DNA of 64,000 bases, from assembly GCA_966424055.1 (NCBI GenBank), contig CBJLMB010000002.1, forward strand, positions 310,001 through 374,000, in the 5' to 3' direction. The translations under genes and the position numbers were made by a program. Numbering within the stretch: position 1 is the first letter of the stretch; each line of letters begins with the position of its first letter. Of this stretch, positions 25,316 to 34,284 are shown in pieces. The DNA is from Deminuibacter sp966424055. GTDB lineage: Bacteria > Bacteroidota > Bacteroidia > Chitinophagales > Chitinophagaceae. The notes under the pieces are model-generated. The model had not been told where the DNA came from. It saw only the letters and a program-made list of their open reading frames with translations, and did not search any database.

Positions 25316-26977
25316 TTATGACAAATGGTATTCAGGTAAATTCATCAGGTATTTATACAGGGCCTGTAACCGGTTGTTCACCGTATTAAAAGCGGTCATA
25401 TCTGAAGGATTGGCTGTATAGGCCTGCCAGGCGTTTGTCCAGTAATGATCCTGCGTCTGGTTGCTAAGCAGGATGGTGCGTTTGATCAACTCCCTTGAAT
25501 TATCAGACAATGGTGCCCTTAACAGGATATCTGTTGCATCACTCATCAGTTTGTTGGGATCTTCGGGAGCAGAAAGTGAGCGTGTAAAAGCGATCGCATC
25601 GATCTTCAGTGCAGTACCATTAAGCATATCGCCTGTACTGCTGAGCAGATCAGTATAAAAATTTCTTTCTGTATAAGTGACCGAATTGATCCATAATTCG
25701 TGGTAAGTGGGTGCCTGGTAATAAGCATACCAGCCGGCCACTTCAGGGATAGCCAGTATTTCCTGCTGCAGGTTGCGTGAACGTTGCAGCAGCATTTTCC
25801 AGGTGGCATACCGGGCGGGTGCATCATTACCCTGGGGAAACCCTGTTTGGTATTCCCTGCACAAACCGATAAGAAAGTCGAGCGGGCTTTTAATAATGCA
25901 GCCACCTGCATAAGCCAGGTCATGAAAATGCTGGCTTTTAAACAGGGTGGAAAGCACCGTGGTGATATTATAGCCGCTTCGCCTGAACACATCTGCCAGC
26001 GGCGCGATTACATTAGATTCGATAGCGCTGTTGATCTGGTAATACACAAAAAAACTGTACAGCTTGCGGCAGATGAACCTGGCCGATTCCTGTGTGGCGA
26101 AGATCATATCCAGCAGCTCATCCACTTCTGCTGCGCCACTATCGCCGGAATGACCGGTAATAATACGGCTGCTGTAAAAAGAAGAAAAACTTTTATTCTG
26201 ATCATCATGATCACCCGGCATAAAAACATAACGATAACTGGTGTCTACCGTATGCCCGGTTAGCACGCGCGCGGCAGTGCGTACATCTTCTTCTGTATAT
26301 TTTGAATCAACGCCTTTGCCTACCGTATACAGCTCCTGCAGTTCCCTGGCAAAGTTTTCGTTGGGCGATTTTTTCTTGTTGGTATTTCCGTTCAAAAAAA
26401 TCAGCATGGCAGGGTCGAGCGTGATGGATTTTACCAGCTGTTTAAAATTACCCAGGGCGTTTTGCCGCAGGGTGAGATACTGGTTGTACCAGAGCCGGGC
26501 TGGAATTTCTTCCAGGTGCGGCCCTGCATCCATGGCAAAATGGTTGTGCCAGAACAGGGTTATTTTTTCGTGGATCGAACGATTCTGGTGCTGCAACTGG
26601 CCTATCCACCAGCATTTCATGGAATCGACCCGTTTGCTGTTCAGTTCACCATCGGCATACAGGATACCTGTATCTATCCAGGTTTGCCAGGGGGCTACGC
26701 CGGTTGGATCTGTATAGCCCTGGATATTATAATCATTGAGCGGTGGGGATACAGGTACAGGAGCAGGTTGCAGCAGTTCATCCACTGCCTGCTGCATGGT
26801 TCGGGTTTTAAAATAATTGACATCGGCCACAGCAGCGCCGAACATGGTTCGTTTCAGCAGGTGAACCACCTGGGGTGTATCCCAGCTGCCAGTATATTCT
26901 TCTATACCGCTGGCTGGCGGAACAAAATAAGCAGCCGTTTGCCCAGCAGGTGCGGCTGTTTGAGATGAATGTCTCAT
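25316..26977 (-). CDS. DUF1800 domain-containing protein
   Basis: The 553-residue protein carries a DUF1800 domain, with HLLKRTMFGAAVADVNYF near the start, FWHNHFAMDAGPH, MLIFLNGNTNKKKSPNENFARELQELYTVG and a C-terminal LPEYHLS typical of the family. Function is unknown. No signal peptide is visible: the N-terminus is polar, and the upstream frame closes at a TGA 36 bp above the ATG after a non-hydrophobic stretch. It is encoded directly before a DUF1501 gene, the arrangement seen for these families across many bacteria, suggesting that the two act together. Confidence 0.9.
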   Translation of the reverse strand: MRHSSQTAAPAGQTAAYFVPPASGIEEYTGSWDTPQVVHLLKRTMFGAAVADVNYFKTRTMQQAVDELLQPAPVPVSPPLNDYNIQGYTDPTGVAPWQTWIDTGILYADGELNSKRVDSMKCWWIGQLQHQNRSIHEKITLFWHNHFAMDAGPHLEEIPARLWYNQYLTLRQNALGNFKQLVKSITLDPAMLIFLNGNTNKKKSPNENFARELQELYTVGKGVDSKYTEEDVRTAARVLTGHTVDTSYRYVFMPGDHDDQNKSFSSFYSSRIITGHSGDSGAAEVDELLDMIFATQESARFICRKLYSFFVYYQINSAIESNVIAPLADVFRRSGYNITTVLSTLFKSQHFHDLAYAGGCIIKSPLDFLIGLCREYQTGFPQGNDAPARYATWKMLLQRSRNLQQEILAIPEVAGWYAYYQAPTYHELWINSVTYTERNFYTDLLSSTGDMLNGTALKIDAIAFTRSLSAPEDPNKLMSDATDILLRAPLSDNSRELIKRTILLSNQTQDHYWTNAWQAYTANPSDMTAFNTVNNRLQALYKYLMNLPEYHLS

Positions 26978-27068
26978 AGGAGGTGTGTTCGTTTTAAGAG
27001 CCGGTAAATAGTATCAAGGGTAATAGGATGGGATAGGGTGATGCTAACTGCCAGGTACAAGCCCTGGC

Positions 27069-27542
27069 TTATTCTTTATACAGGGCCGTGAAATAGCCAT
27101 TGCTCAGTGACAGGGTATTACCGCGGCCATTGGTCATGGTTAGTGTAAAACTACCCTGCACCCTGCCATCAGGTATTTTGTTCAACTGGTCAACAGATAC
27201 TGTATTATTGTTATCGGCCGTATTGTTCCAGGTAGTGCCATTGTTATCCATATAAGCCGCAAGTATATCCTGCCCTTTGTAAAGGCCTGCGGTATCTCCC
27301 AGTACCCGCAGGCTGATATTGCCTTTCAGGCTGGAAGTATCGGCATATTTTCCCGTGATCAAAGTGGTGTGCAGGTTGCCGATCGTTTCACCGGTCACGG
27401 AGACCTGCTGAAAACTGATGGGATTGTTCCCGGCCCTGCAAGTAAGCGAAGGGATCAGTGGCCGGTTGCCGGTATCCGCTTTATGGCAGGCAGCAAAGGG
27501 CAGGCTGCTGATTCCGGCCATGATAGGAATAAGGATTTTCAT
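27069..27542 (-). CDS. Putative lipoprotein of unknown function
   Basis: The 157-residue product begins MKILIPIMAGISSLPFAAC with Cys19 as a likely lipidation site, followed by HKADTGNRP. The mature part is beta-rich and polar (TGETIGNLHTTLITGKYADTSS, SLRVLGDTAG) and I recognise no domain. The frame is open to 27854, but that would overlap the atpA start and lacks a signal, so the internal ATG at 27542 is preferred. It is 91 bp upstream of the DUF1800 gene and probably first in that operon. Confidence 0.7.
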   Translation of the reverse strand: MKILIPIMAGISSLPFAACHKADTGNRPLIPSLTCRAGNNPISFQQVSVTGETIGNLHTTLITGKYADTSSLKGNISLRVLGDTAGLYKGQDILAAYMDNNGTTWNNTADNNNTVSVDQLNKIPDGRVQGSFTLTMTNGRGNTLSLSNGYFTALYKE

Positions 27543-27738
27543 AACAGTAGTTTGTGGGCTTGCTGGGTAAAAATATTGTTTATGCGCTGATTTTCCCGGA
27601 AAGATGACTGCTATCTGTCTTTTGTTGCCCCTTGTATATAAAAAAAGCCTGTAAAGCGGCAAAAATGGCCCCATTAGCCCCTGAAAATGACCCTGTTCAG
27701 TTTTCAGGCCGGTTGGTAAAAAATACCTGATACTGTTT

Positions 27739-27769
27739 TTTGTTATGCATCTGTCAATCCCTACCTTTG
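27739..27769 (+). promoter_or_regulatory. Promoter of atpA
   Basis: TTTG at 27739-27742, exactly 19 bp and TACCTTTG at 27762-27769 are a consensus Bacteroidota promoter, 38 bp before the atpA ATG. It shows atpA is transcribed independently of atpBEFH. Confidence 0.85.
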
Positions 27770-27806
27770 CAGCCAATTTTAAAACCTTCAACTTCATACA
27801 AGCTAT

Positions 27807-29384
27807 ATGGTAGAAATTAAGCCAGATGAAATTTCGGCGATATTGAGGCAGCAACTGAGCAATTTTAATGCCTCTGCTGATCTGGAAGAAGTGGGTACCG
27901 TACTACAGGTGGGTGATGGTATCGCCCGTGTATATGGTTTAAACAATGTTCGTTCAGGTGAACTGGTTGCATTTGAAAATGGCGTAAAAGCCATTGCCCT
28001 GAACCTGGAAGAAGACAATGTGGGTGTGGTATTAATGGGTGAAAGCAAGGATATTAAAGAAGGAGATAAAGTACGCCGCACCGGCCAGATCGCTTCTATT
28101 AAAGTGGGTGAAGGTGTGGTTGGACGTGTGATTAACACTTTAGGCGAACCAATTGATGGTAAAGGCCCCATTACAGGTGAATTATATGAAATGCCGCTGG
28201 AGCGTAAAGCACCCGGTGTAATTTACCGCGAACCTGTTAAAGAACCGCTGCAAACAGGTATCAAAGCCATCGATGCAATGATCCCCGTAGGCCGCGGACA
28301 GCGTGAGCTGGTGATCGGTGACCGCCAGACCGGTAAAACCGCGATCTGTATTGACACCATCATCAACCAGAAAGAATTTTTTGATGCAGGTAAACCCGTT
28401 TACTGTATCTATGTTGCTATTGGCCAGAAAGCGTCTACTATCGCAGGTGTGATGAAAACCCTGCAAGACAATGGTGCCATGGCTTATACCACTATTGTAG
28501 CTGCTTCTGCCGCTGACCCGGCTCCCCAGCAGTTCTACGCACCTTTCGCCGGTGCAGCCATCGGTGAATATTTCCGCGATACCGGCCGTCCTGCGCTGAT
28601 TATTTATGATGACCTGAGTAAACAGGCTGTGGCTTACCGTGAGGTTTCGCTGCTGCTGAGAAGGCCTCCCGGACGTGAAGCTTACCCCGGTGACGTATTC
28701 TACCTGCACTCCCGTTTGCTGGAACGCGCTGCCAAAGTGATCGCCAATGACGACGTTGCTAAAAAAATGAACGACCTGCCCGAATCTATCAGGCACCTGG
28801 TAAAAGGTGGTGGCAGCCTTACCGCTTTGCCTATCATCGAAACACAGGCCGGTGACGTTTCTGCTTATATTCCTACTAACGTGATTTCTATTACCGACGG
28901 ACAGATATTCCTGGAAGGTAACCTGTTTAACGCAGGTATCCGCCCGGCGATCAACGTGGGTATCTCTGTAAGCCGCGTAGGTGGTAATGCCCAGATCAAA
29001 TCGATGAAAAAAGTGGCCGGTACGCTGAAACTGGACCAGGCCCTGTACCGCGAGATGGAAGCCTTCTCTAAATTCGGTGGCGACCTCGATGCGGCTACTA
29101 AACTGGTACTGGACAAAGGTGCCCGTAACGTGGAAATATTGAAACAGGCTCAGTACAGCCCCTTCGCTGTAGAAAAACAGGTAGCAATCATCTACCTGGG
29201 TACACAGGGCCTGCTGCGTGAAGTGGCTGTGAAAAATGTTAAGGCTTTTGAAGACCACTTCCTGATGGAAATGGAAAATAAACTGCCCGATGTACTGGCT
29301 GAATTCAAAGCCGGCAACCTGCCTGAAAGCGGTATCGCTAAAATGGTAGACCTGGCTAAAAAACTGATGCCCCAGTACAAATAA
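27807..29384 (+). CDS. atpA: F0F1 ATP synthase subunit alpha
   Basis: The 525-residue alpha subunit forms half of the F1 hexamer and holds a noncatalytic nucleotide site. The Walker A motif GDRQTGKT is at 171-178, Walker B-type ALIIYDDLSKQ follows, and the Arg finger region is in ISVSRVGG. Length is normal. It is separated from atpH by a 5.9-kb minus-strand cassette and has its own promoter and terminator. The gamma-subunit gene, usually directly after atpA, is absent: the next gene is a DUF4230 protein. Confidence 0.97.
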   Translation: MVEIKPDEISAILRQQLSNFNASADLEEVGTVLQVGDGIARVYGLNNVRSGELVAFENGVKAIALNLEEDNVGVVLMGESKDIKEGDKVRRTGQIASIKVGEGVVGRVINTLGEPIDGKGPITGELYEMPLERKAPGVIYREPVKEPLQTGIKAIDAMIPVGRGQRELVIGDRQTGKTAICIDTIINQKEFFDAGKPVYCIYVAIGQKASTIAGVMKTLQDNGAMAYTTIVAASAADPAPQQFYAPFAGAAIGEYFRDTGRPALIIYDDLSKQAVAYREVSLLLRRPPGREAYPGDVFYLHSRLLERAAKVIANDDVAKKMNDLPESIRHLVKGGGSLTALPIIETQAGDVSAYIPTNVISITDGQIFLEGNLFNAGIRPAINVGISVSRVGGNAQIKSMKKVAGTLKLDQALYREMEAFSKFGGDLDAATKLVLDKGARNVEILKQAQYSPFAVEKQVAIIYLGTQGLLREVAVKNVKAFEDHFLMEMENKLPDVLAEFKAGNLPESGIAKMVDLAKKLMPQYK

Positions 29385-29423
29385 GTTTTAGCTTGTTGCA
29401 TTAAGCAAACAATAAATGAACAG

Positions 29424-29452
29424 AACCCCGGAAATTTTCCGGGGTTTATTTT
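29424..29452 (+). terminator. Intrinsic terminator after atpA
   Basis: A perfect 10-bp stem (AACCCCGGAA at 29424-29433 with its complement at 29437-29446) is followed by TATTTTTG. Confidence 0.85.
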
Positions 29453-29555
29453 TGTGTAAACAACCGGTAACGGCAGCAGCTGTTTTAGGTTTAATTTTCA
29501 TAAAATACAACAACCAATCTCTCAGGCGCTTGTTGTACACATTCAATCGCTTATT

Positions 29556-30155
29556 ATGCATATCAGGAAAAGATACCTGTTATTAATGGCGCTGATCGCG
29601 GCTGGGGTGTTATGGGTGATCAGCACAAGAATAACCCAGACAAGGGAAACCCGCCAGTTTAACCTGAACCTGCAGCAGCTGCGCGGTGTAACCAAGCTGG
29701 TGATATGGGAGCAGGATTTTACCCTGAATGATATGGAAACGCAGGAGAAAACCTATTTTAAGCTATTCACCTCCCATGAATCTGTCGCCACTACAGTGAA
29801 CGGAAAGATGGGATTCCATATAGATCTTGGCGATTCAATACATACCCGTATTAAACAGACAAAAGACAGCATCCTGGTAGAAGCGCCTTTGCAGATCACC
29901 TATGTGAGCCTGGATATGGGTACACTGCAACAGATCAAAGATGCCTCCCTCGACCCTACACTGAATATCGATAAAAACGAAGTGATCAAACACCTGGATC
30001 AGAAAGCCCTGGAAAAATACCTGCCCGTTATTGAGGAATCATTGCGCAGCAAACCGCTCAACAGCCAGCAACAGCAATTGAGCAAATTAACCGGTAAGCC
30101 GGTAAGGATTGTATTAACGGGCATGCCGAGGGTGAGTGATTGGTTGAGGGGGTGA
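29556..30155 (+). CDS. DUF4230 domain-containing membrane-anchored protein
   Basis: The 199-residue product has an N-terminal membrane helix (YLLLMALIAAGVLWVIS) and a periplasmic DUF4230 domain: ITQTRETRQFNL, LQQLRGVTKLVIWEQDFTL, then an alternating beta segment (KDSILVEAPLQITYVSLD) and a C-terminal helix. The function of DUF4230 is unknown. The last eight codons (VSDWLRG then stop) are part of a GGTTGAT-type tandem repeat that continues beyond the gene. It follows the atpA terminator and looks monocistronic. Confidence 0.8.
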   Translation: MHIRKRYLLLMALIAAGVLWVISTRITQTRETRQFNLNLQQLRGVTKLVIWEQDFTLNDMETQEKTYFKLFTSHESVATTVNGKMGFHIDLGDSIHTRIKQTKDSILVEAPLQITYVSLDMGTLQQIKDASLDPTLNIDKNEVIKHLDQKALEKYLPVIEESLRSKPLNSQQQQLSKLTGKPVRIVLTGMPRVSDWLRG

Positions 30156-30198
30156 GTGGTTGATTGGTTGATTAGTTGAATGGTTGAGTGGTTGATGG
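30131..30198 (+). repeat. Degenerate GGTTGA(T/G)T tandem repeat
   Basis: About 68 bp consist of 7-8-bp units such as GGTTGATT, GGTTGAGT and AGTTGAAT. The first units encode the C-terminus and stop codon of the DUF4230 gene and the rest is intergenic. Units vary, so this is not a clean microsatellite. Confidence 0.75.
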
Positions 30199-30257
30199 GA
30201 ATTAGTAATTAAGATAAAACTGCAGGTTTCATCTGTGGCGCAGCTATAGCGCCATCG

Positions 30258-31544
30258 TTAATTTTCAAAAAGCAAATACGATTTGGAAAAATTCAGGATC
30301 ATCTTCCTGAACTGCCGGATAAGATCCTGGCCCAGGTTACCATAATATTTGTCAGTTGTGTTGGTAAGCCTTTCTTTGCTTACAAATACATTGCGGAATA
30401 CTACTGCATTGTTTTCATTCTGCAGGGTTAGTTCCGGAACTGTAATACCATTGAACTGCTTACTGCCGCCTGCGCCGCCAAAGGCAACATCTTTAACTAT
30501 TCCCGTACTATCCAGCTGTGGCTGAAAAGCCTGGTAAAACACATTGCTGAAAACGCTTACGCCTGCCCCTGTATCGAAAGTGAAGGGCAGCGACTGATGC
30601 CGGTAATTTAAAAACAGTACCGGTTTCAGTTCATCTACTACCAGGTTTTTGCCTGCAGGCTCGTGCTGGGCAGTTTCCGGTATGGCCAGGCTGTCGCGCT
30701 CAAACACCATTTCGCCCAGTTCTTTTGCCACCGGGAAACCGATAATGGCATTGATCTTATAAGCGCCGCCTGCAAAGCTCAGGGCACTGTCGGGGAAAAC
30801 CAGGAACACGCTGTTGCGGATGGTGATATGGCCCAGCTGTATCTGCGGTGCAATAGCCAGTTTCACCTGCGTGGGAATGCCTGTTATACCACTTTTGATG
30901 AACACTTCGCTGCCGGGCAGCAATTGAAAATGCAGCTTATCAGCATAAGAAGAAGTAATGGTGCACATACCTGCGCCTGTGTCAAAAATAAAAGCATAAG
31001 TGCTGTCATTCACTGTTGCAGGGATGTTCATTAGTCCTGCCATATCCTTTGTAATAGGCAGGCGGGTGTTGCCCTGCCGTAGTACCTGCTGTGCCGGTGC
31101 TTTTTGCAATACCTGCCATATCTTCAACGCCTGTTTTTCCTCTTCCAGGTCTTCAGGCACGTATTGTGCTTTGAACCGGCTCAGCAAAAAGCTACCGGTA
31201 GTATATGCTTTGGGGTAATCAAACAGTTTAATGTAATTATCGTACAGTGTGGCATAATAAAGCTTCTGCAGTTTCTCCGTGGCCAGTACCTTGCTTCCGG
31301 CTACCGGTATTTTGTGTAGCAGCTTATTGGATGCATCCGGATCGTTAAAGGCATTGTATACAATGGCCTGGTAAAAATCCCTTTCCCGGGCAGAAAGTCT
31401 GCGGGCAGAATCTTTTAAAAATACTGCTGCCCGGGTAAAAGCTGCTTTATCTATCATTTGCTGCAGTTGCTGCCCTTCTGTTTGGGCTTTGGCACACAAT
31501 GCAATAGCACAAAAACAACCGGTAAAGAGTAAAAACGAACGCAT
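30258..31544 (-). CDS. Secreted two-domain retropepsin-like aspartyl protease
   Basis: The 428-residue protein begins with a signal peptide (FLLFTGCFCAIALCAKAQ). An N-terminal helical region of about 140 residues is followed by two aspartyl-protease lobes. Each has its own DTGAG motif: FIFDTGAGMCTITSS near residue 190 and FTFDTGAGVSVFSN near 325. Retropepsins normally dimerise, one Asp per lobe; here both lobes are in one chain, as in pepsins and in the bacterial aspartyl protease family of COG3577/PF13650 type. Location would be periplasmic or outer surface. It is divergent from the TonB receptor gene, 158 bp away. Confidence 0.85.
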   Translation of the reverse strand: MRSFLLFTGCFCAIALCAKAQTEGQQLQQMIDKAAFTRAAVFLKDSARRLSARERDFYQAIVYNAFNDPDASNKLLHKIPVAGSKVLATEKLQKLYYATLYDNYIKLFDYPKAYTTGSFLLSRFKAQYVPEDLEEEKQALKIWQVLQKAPAQQVLRQGNTRLPITKDMAGLMNIPATVNDSTYAFIFDTGAGMCTITSSYADKLHFQLLPGSEVFIKSGITGIPTQVKLAIAPQIQLGHITIRNSVFLVFPDSALSFAGGAYKINAIIGFPVAKELGEMVFERDSLAIPETAQHEPAGKNLVVDELKPVLFLNYRHQSLPFTFDTGAGVSVFSNVFYQAFQPQLDSTGIVKDVAFGGAGGSKQFNGITVPELTLQNENNAVVFRNVFVSKERLTNTTDKYYGNLGQDLIRQFRKMILNFSKSYLLFEN

Positions 31545-31650
31545 AAAAAGCTGTATTTACACGAAATGCCGGCCAAGTTAATATCTAATACGTTAAGAAA
31601 CATTCAATTGATGGAGAACGGTGCTATTTTAAAATATATCTGTAAAGTAG

Positions 31651-31682
31651 TTTGGTTTATAAAATAAACTATTCTATGTTTG
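31651..31682 (+). promoter_or_regulatory. Promoter of the TonB receptor gene
   Basis: TTTG at 31651-31654, 20 bp and TATGTTTG at 31675-31682 match the consensus. It overlaps the upstream extension of the open frame and places the true start at the ATG at 31703. Confidence 0.78.
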
Positions 31683-31702
31683 TTCTGTCAAACAAAACTA
31701 TT

Positions 31703-33943
31703 ATGAGAAGCTTATTGATATACCTATTTTTTATGTTCATTGCCGGCCAATGCCTGGCGCAGGTAAAGCTCAGCGGTACCGTGAAAGATCACAAAGGGCG
31801 TCCCCTGCCTGGTGCCAGCATCTCCATAAAAAACTCCTACGATGGGGCCATTACTGATTCTACCGGTCATTTTCATTTTACCACTTCCGAGCAGGGAACT
31901 GCAACACTTACCATCAACGATATGGGGTTTAAGCCATTTGAACAGCAGATAACCCTGGCAAAAGAGCCGGTAGAGCTGAATGTAGTGCTGAAAGAACAGC
32001 TGGATGAACTAAGAGCAGTGACCGTAACAGCCGGCTTTAAAACCGGTGATGCCAAAAGAGGTACTGTACTGAGCTCACTTGATGTTGCCACCACTGCCGG
32101 TTCTAATGCTGATATCTCCGCTGCACTGAAAACACTGCCCGGCACTCAGCAGATGGGCGAGCAGGAAGGGCTTTTTGTAAGAGGCGGTGCTGGCTATGAA
32201 ACCAAGCAGTATATTGATGGCTCATTGGTCAATAATCCCTATTTCACCAGTATCCCCGATATTTCTACCCGTGGCCGCTTTTCTCCTTTCCTGTTTAAAG
32301 GAACGGTGTTCAGCACCGGCGGGTATTCTGCGCTGTATGGACAGGCGTTGTCTGCCGTGTTGTTGCTGGAATCCATCGACCTGCCTGAAAAATCTGAAGT
32401 GGATGCCTCTATCTCTCCCTTATTTGTAGGCGCATCTACCCAGCAGCTGGCAAAAAATAAAAAATTCTCCTGGGGTATCAACTATGGCTATACCAATGTG
32501 GGTTTATACTTTAACCTGGTAAAACAAACACCCGATTATTTCAAAATGCCGCAGTTTCACAATGGCGATGCCAATTTCAGGATCAAAACCAAAAGAGGTG
32601 GCATGATCAAATACTATACTTCTTTCAGCTATGGTCAACTGGGATTGAGAAGGATGGACATTGACAGCTCTTATCTTAAAAACGCTTTCGGTCTTGATAA
32701 CCATAACTGGTACAATAACCTGAGCTACCGTGAATTTCTGGGTAATGGATGGAAAATGCACCTGAGCTCCAGCTACAGTACCAATAAAGACAATATCCTG
32801 CAGCAGGTACAGGATGCACAGAACCAGCCCAAATATTACGACAATAATGTGTACTGGATGCAGTACAAAAATTTTACAGTAGACAGCCGCCAGGATCTTA
32901 CACAGGCAAAAGCTGTTTTCGAAAAAAAATTGGGCGGCCTCAGTGCTATCCGCTTTGGCAGTGAGTACTGGTACAGTTATATTAAAACCATTTTCAGGGA
33001 TACCCTGCATAAACTGGAAGACAATTATACTGCAGCTTTTGCAGAATCTGATATCTACCTGACCAACGACCTGGCAGCCAGCGTGGGTGCCCGTTTTGAA
33101 CATTCTTCCATCATACATAAATCCTCTATCGCGCCCCGTGCATCACTGGCATATAAAACCGGAAAAAATGCCCAGGCCATTTTTTCTTATGGCATTTTTT
33201 ACCAGCGCCCTGAAAACGACCAGCTGTATACCCTGAACAATATTGGTTTTACCAAGGCTACCCATTATATACTTACTTACCAGAAAATGACCAATGAACG
33301 TATCCTGCGGCTGGAGGCTTATTATAAAAAATACGATGACCTGGTAAAAACAGTGCCTGTAAGCTATACCTACAGCCGGTACGATAACAGTGGCGCTGGT
33401 TATGCACGGGGTATTGAACTGTTCTGGCGCGATAAAAAAACATTCAAAAACCTGGATTACTGGATCAGCTACTCCTATGTTGATACAAAACGCAATTACC
33501 TGAACTATACCGAAAAGCTGCAACCTGGTTTTGCTGCCAACCATACAGCATCACTGGTATTGAAACGGTTTTTTACCAGCATTAAATCAGGCTTTAATTT
33601 TACTTATACTTATGCCAGCGGAAGGCCATATTATAATTTCATGCTTAACGGCAGCAATAAATATATGCTGGCCGATGCTGGCACCACCAAGCCGCTGAAC
33701 ACACTTAATTTCAGTGCAGAGTATGTACCCTCGATCGGGAAAACCAATGCAAAAACAAACATTGTGCTGTTTGCCAGTGTAGGTAATATATTGGGTTATA
33801 AACCGGTGTACGGGTACAATTATTCCTTTAGCGGTATGGTGAAACGACCGATCGAGCCACCGGCCAACCGTTTCTATTTTATCGGCTGTTTCCTGAGCTG
33901 GGGTGTTGACAGAACGCAGGATGCCATTAACAATAACCTGTAA
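31703..33943 (+). CDS. TonB-dependent outer membrane receptor with CarboxypepD_reg-like domain
   Basis: The 746-residue protein has a signal peptide (LLIYLFFMFIAGQCLAQ). A carboxypeptidase-regulatory-like beta-sandwich domain follows at about 20-105 (LSGTVKDHKGRPLPGASI). The plug domain is at about 110-230 (LKTLPGTQQMGEQEGLFVRGG), and a 22-strand-type barrel runs to the C-terminus, which ends without a classic terminal Phe. No SusD partner follows, so it is not a polysaccharide-utilisation receptor; siderophore, cofactor or peptide uptake are possible. The frame is open from 31652, but the promoter and signal peptide fix the start at 31703. Two small genes follow at 43 and 10 bp. Confidence 0.9.
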   Translation: MRSLLIYLFFMFIAGQCLAQVKLSGTVKDHKGRPLPGASISIKNSYDGAITDSTGHFHFTTSEQGTATLTINDMGFKPFEQQITLAKEPVELNVVLKEQLDELRAVTVTAGFKTGDAKRGTVLSSLDVATTAGSNADISAALKTLPGTQQMGEQEGLFVRGGAGYETKQYIDGSLVNNPYFTSIPDISTRGRFSPFLFKGTVFSTGGYSALYGQALSAVLLLESIDLPEKSEVDASISPLFVGASTQQLAKNKKFSWGINYGYTNVGLYFNLVKQTPDYFKMPQFHNGDANFRIKTKRGGMIKYYTSFSYGQLGLRRMDIDSSYLKNAFGLDNHNWYNNLSYREFLGNGWKMHLSSSYSTNKDNILQQVQDAQNQPKYYDNNVYWMQYKNFTVDSRQDLTQAKAVFEKKLGGLSAIRFGSEYWYSYIKTIFRDTLHKLEDNYTAAFAESDIYLTNDLAASVGARFEHSSIIHKSSIAPRASLAYKTGKNAQAIFSYGIFYQRPENDQLYTLNNIGFTKATHYILTYQKMTNERILRLEAYYKKYDDLVKTVPVSYTYSRYDNSGAGYARGIELFWRDKKTFKNLDYWISYSYVDTKRNYLNYTEKLQPGFAANHTASLVLKRFFTSIKSGFNFTYTYASGRPYYNFMLNGSNKYMLADAGTTKPLNTLNFSAEYVPSIGKTNAKTNIVLFASVGNILGYKPVYGYNYSFSGMVKRPIEPPANRFYFIGCFLSWGVDRTQDAINNNL

Positions 33944-33986
33944 ACAACCGTTACGCAAGTCACTATTCACCCATAAAATATTTTTT

Positions 33987-34274
33987 ATGAACACACCTGA
34001 TAATGATGAAATGCTCTGGCTGCTGGCAAAAAAAAGAGCCGGGTTCAAATGGTCATTCGCCAGTTACTGTATAGTGAATGCCATGCTGGTAGCTATCTGG
34101 TTTTTTACTACAGGTATAGGCAGTTATTGCTGGCCTTTATGGCCAATGCTTGGCTGGGGTATCGGGATAGCCATTCAATATATGGATGCTTATCATGGCA
34201 GCAGCATCTTTTCTGTAACAGAAGAATACAATAAACTGAAAAAACAACAATCGAATAAACTCTCCTCATTCTAA
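33987..34274 (+). CDS. 2TM domain-containing membrane protein
   Basis: The 95-residue product has the 2TM domain: a charged N-terminus (ARKR-like AKKRAGFKWSFASYCIVNA), first helix MLVAIWFFTTG, second helix LWPMLGWGIGIAIQYM, then a charged C-terminal helix EEYNKLKKQ. 2TM domains are also found fused to LytTR and histidine kinase proteins in Bacteroidota; the stand-alone function is unknown. The open frame starts upstream at 33903 inside the receptor gene; ATG 33987 is preferred. Confidence 0.82.
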   Translation: MNTPDNDEMLWLLAKKRAGFKWSFASYCIVNAMLVAIWFFTTGIGSYCWPLWPMLGWGIGIAIQYMDAYHGSSIFSVTEEYNKLKKQQSNKLSSF

Positions 34275-34284
34275 AACAAAAGCA

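Noticed and set aside
27543..27854. Upstream extension of the lipoprotein gene to 27854
   Set aside because: It would overlap the atpA promoter and start and bury the lipoprotein signal in the middle of the protein.
28182..29258. 358-residue minus-strand ORF opposite atpA
   Set aside because: Exact complement of conserved atpA codons; no family features.
30131..30198. Possible CRISPR array
   Set aside because: Units are 7-8 bp and contiguous, with no spacers.
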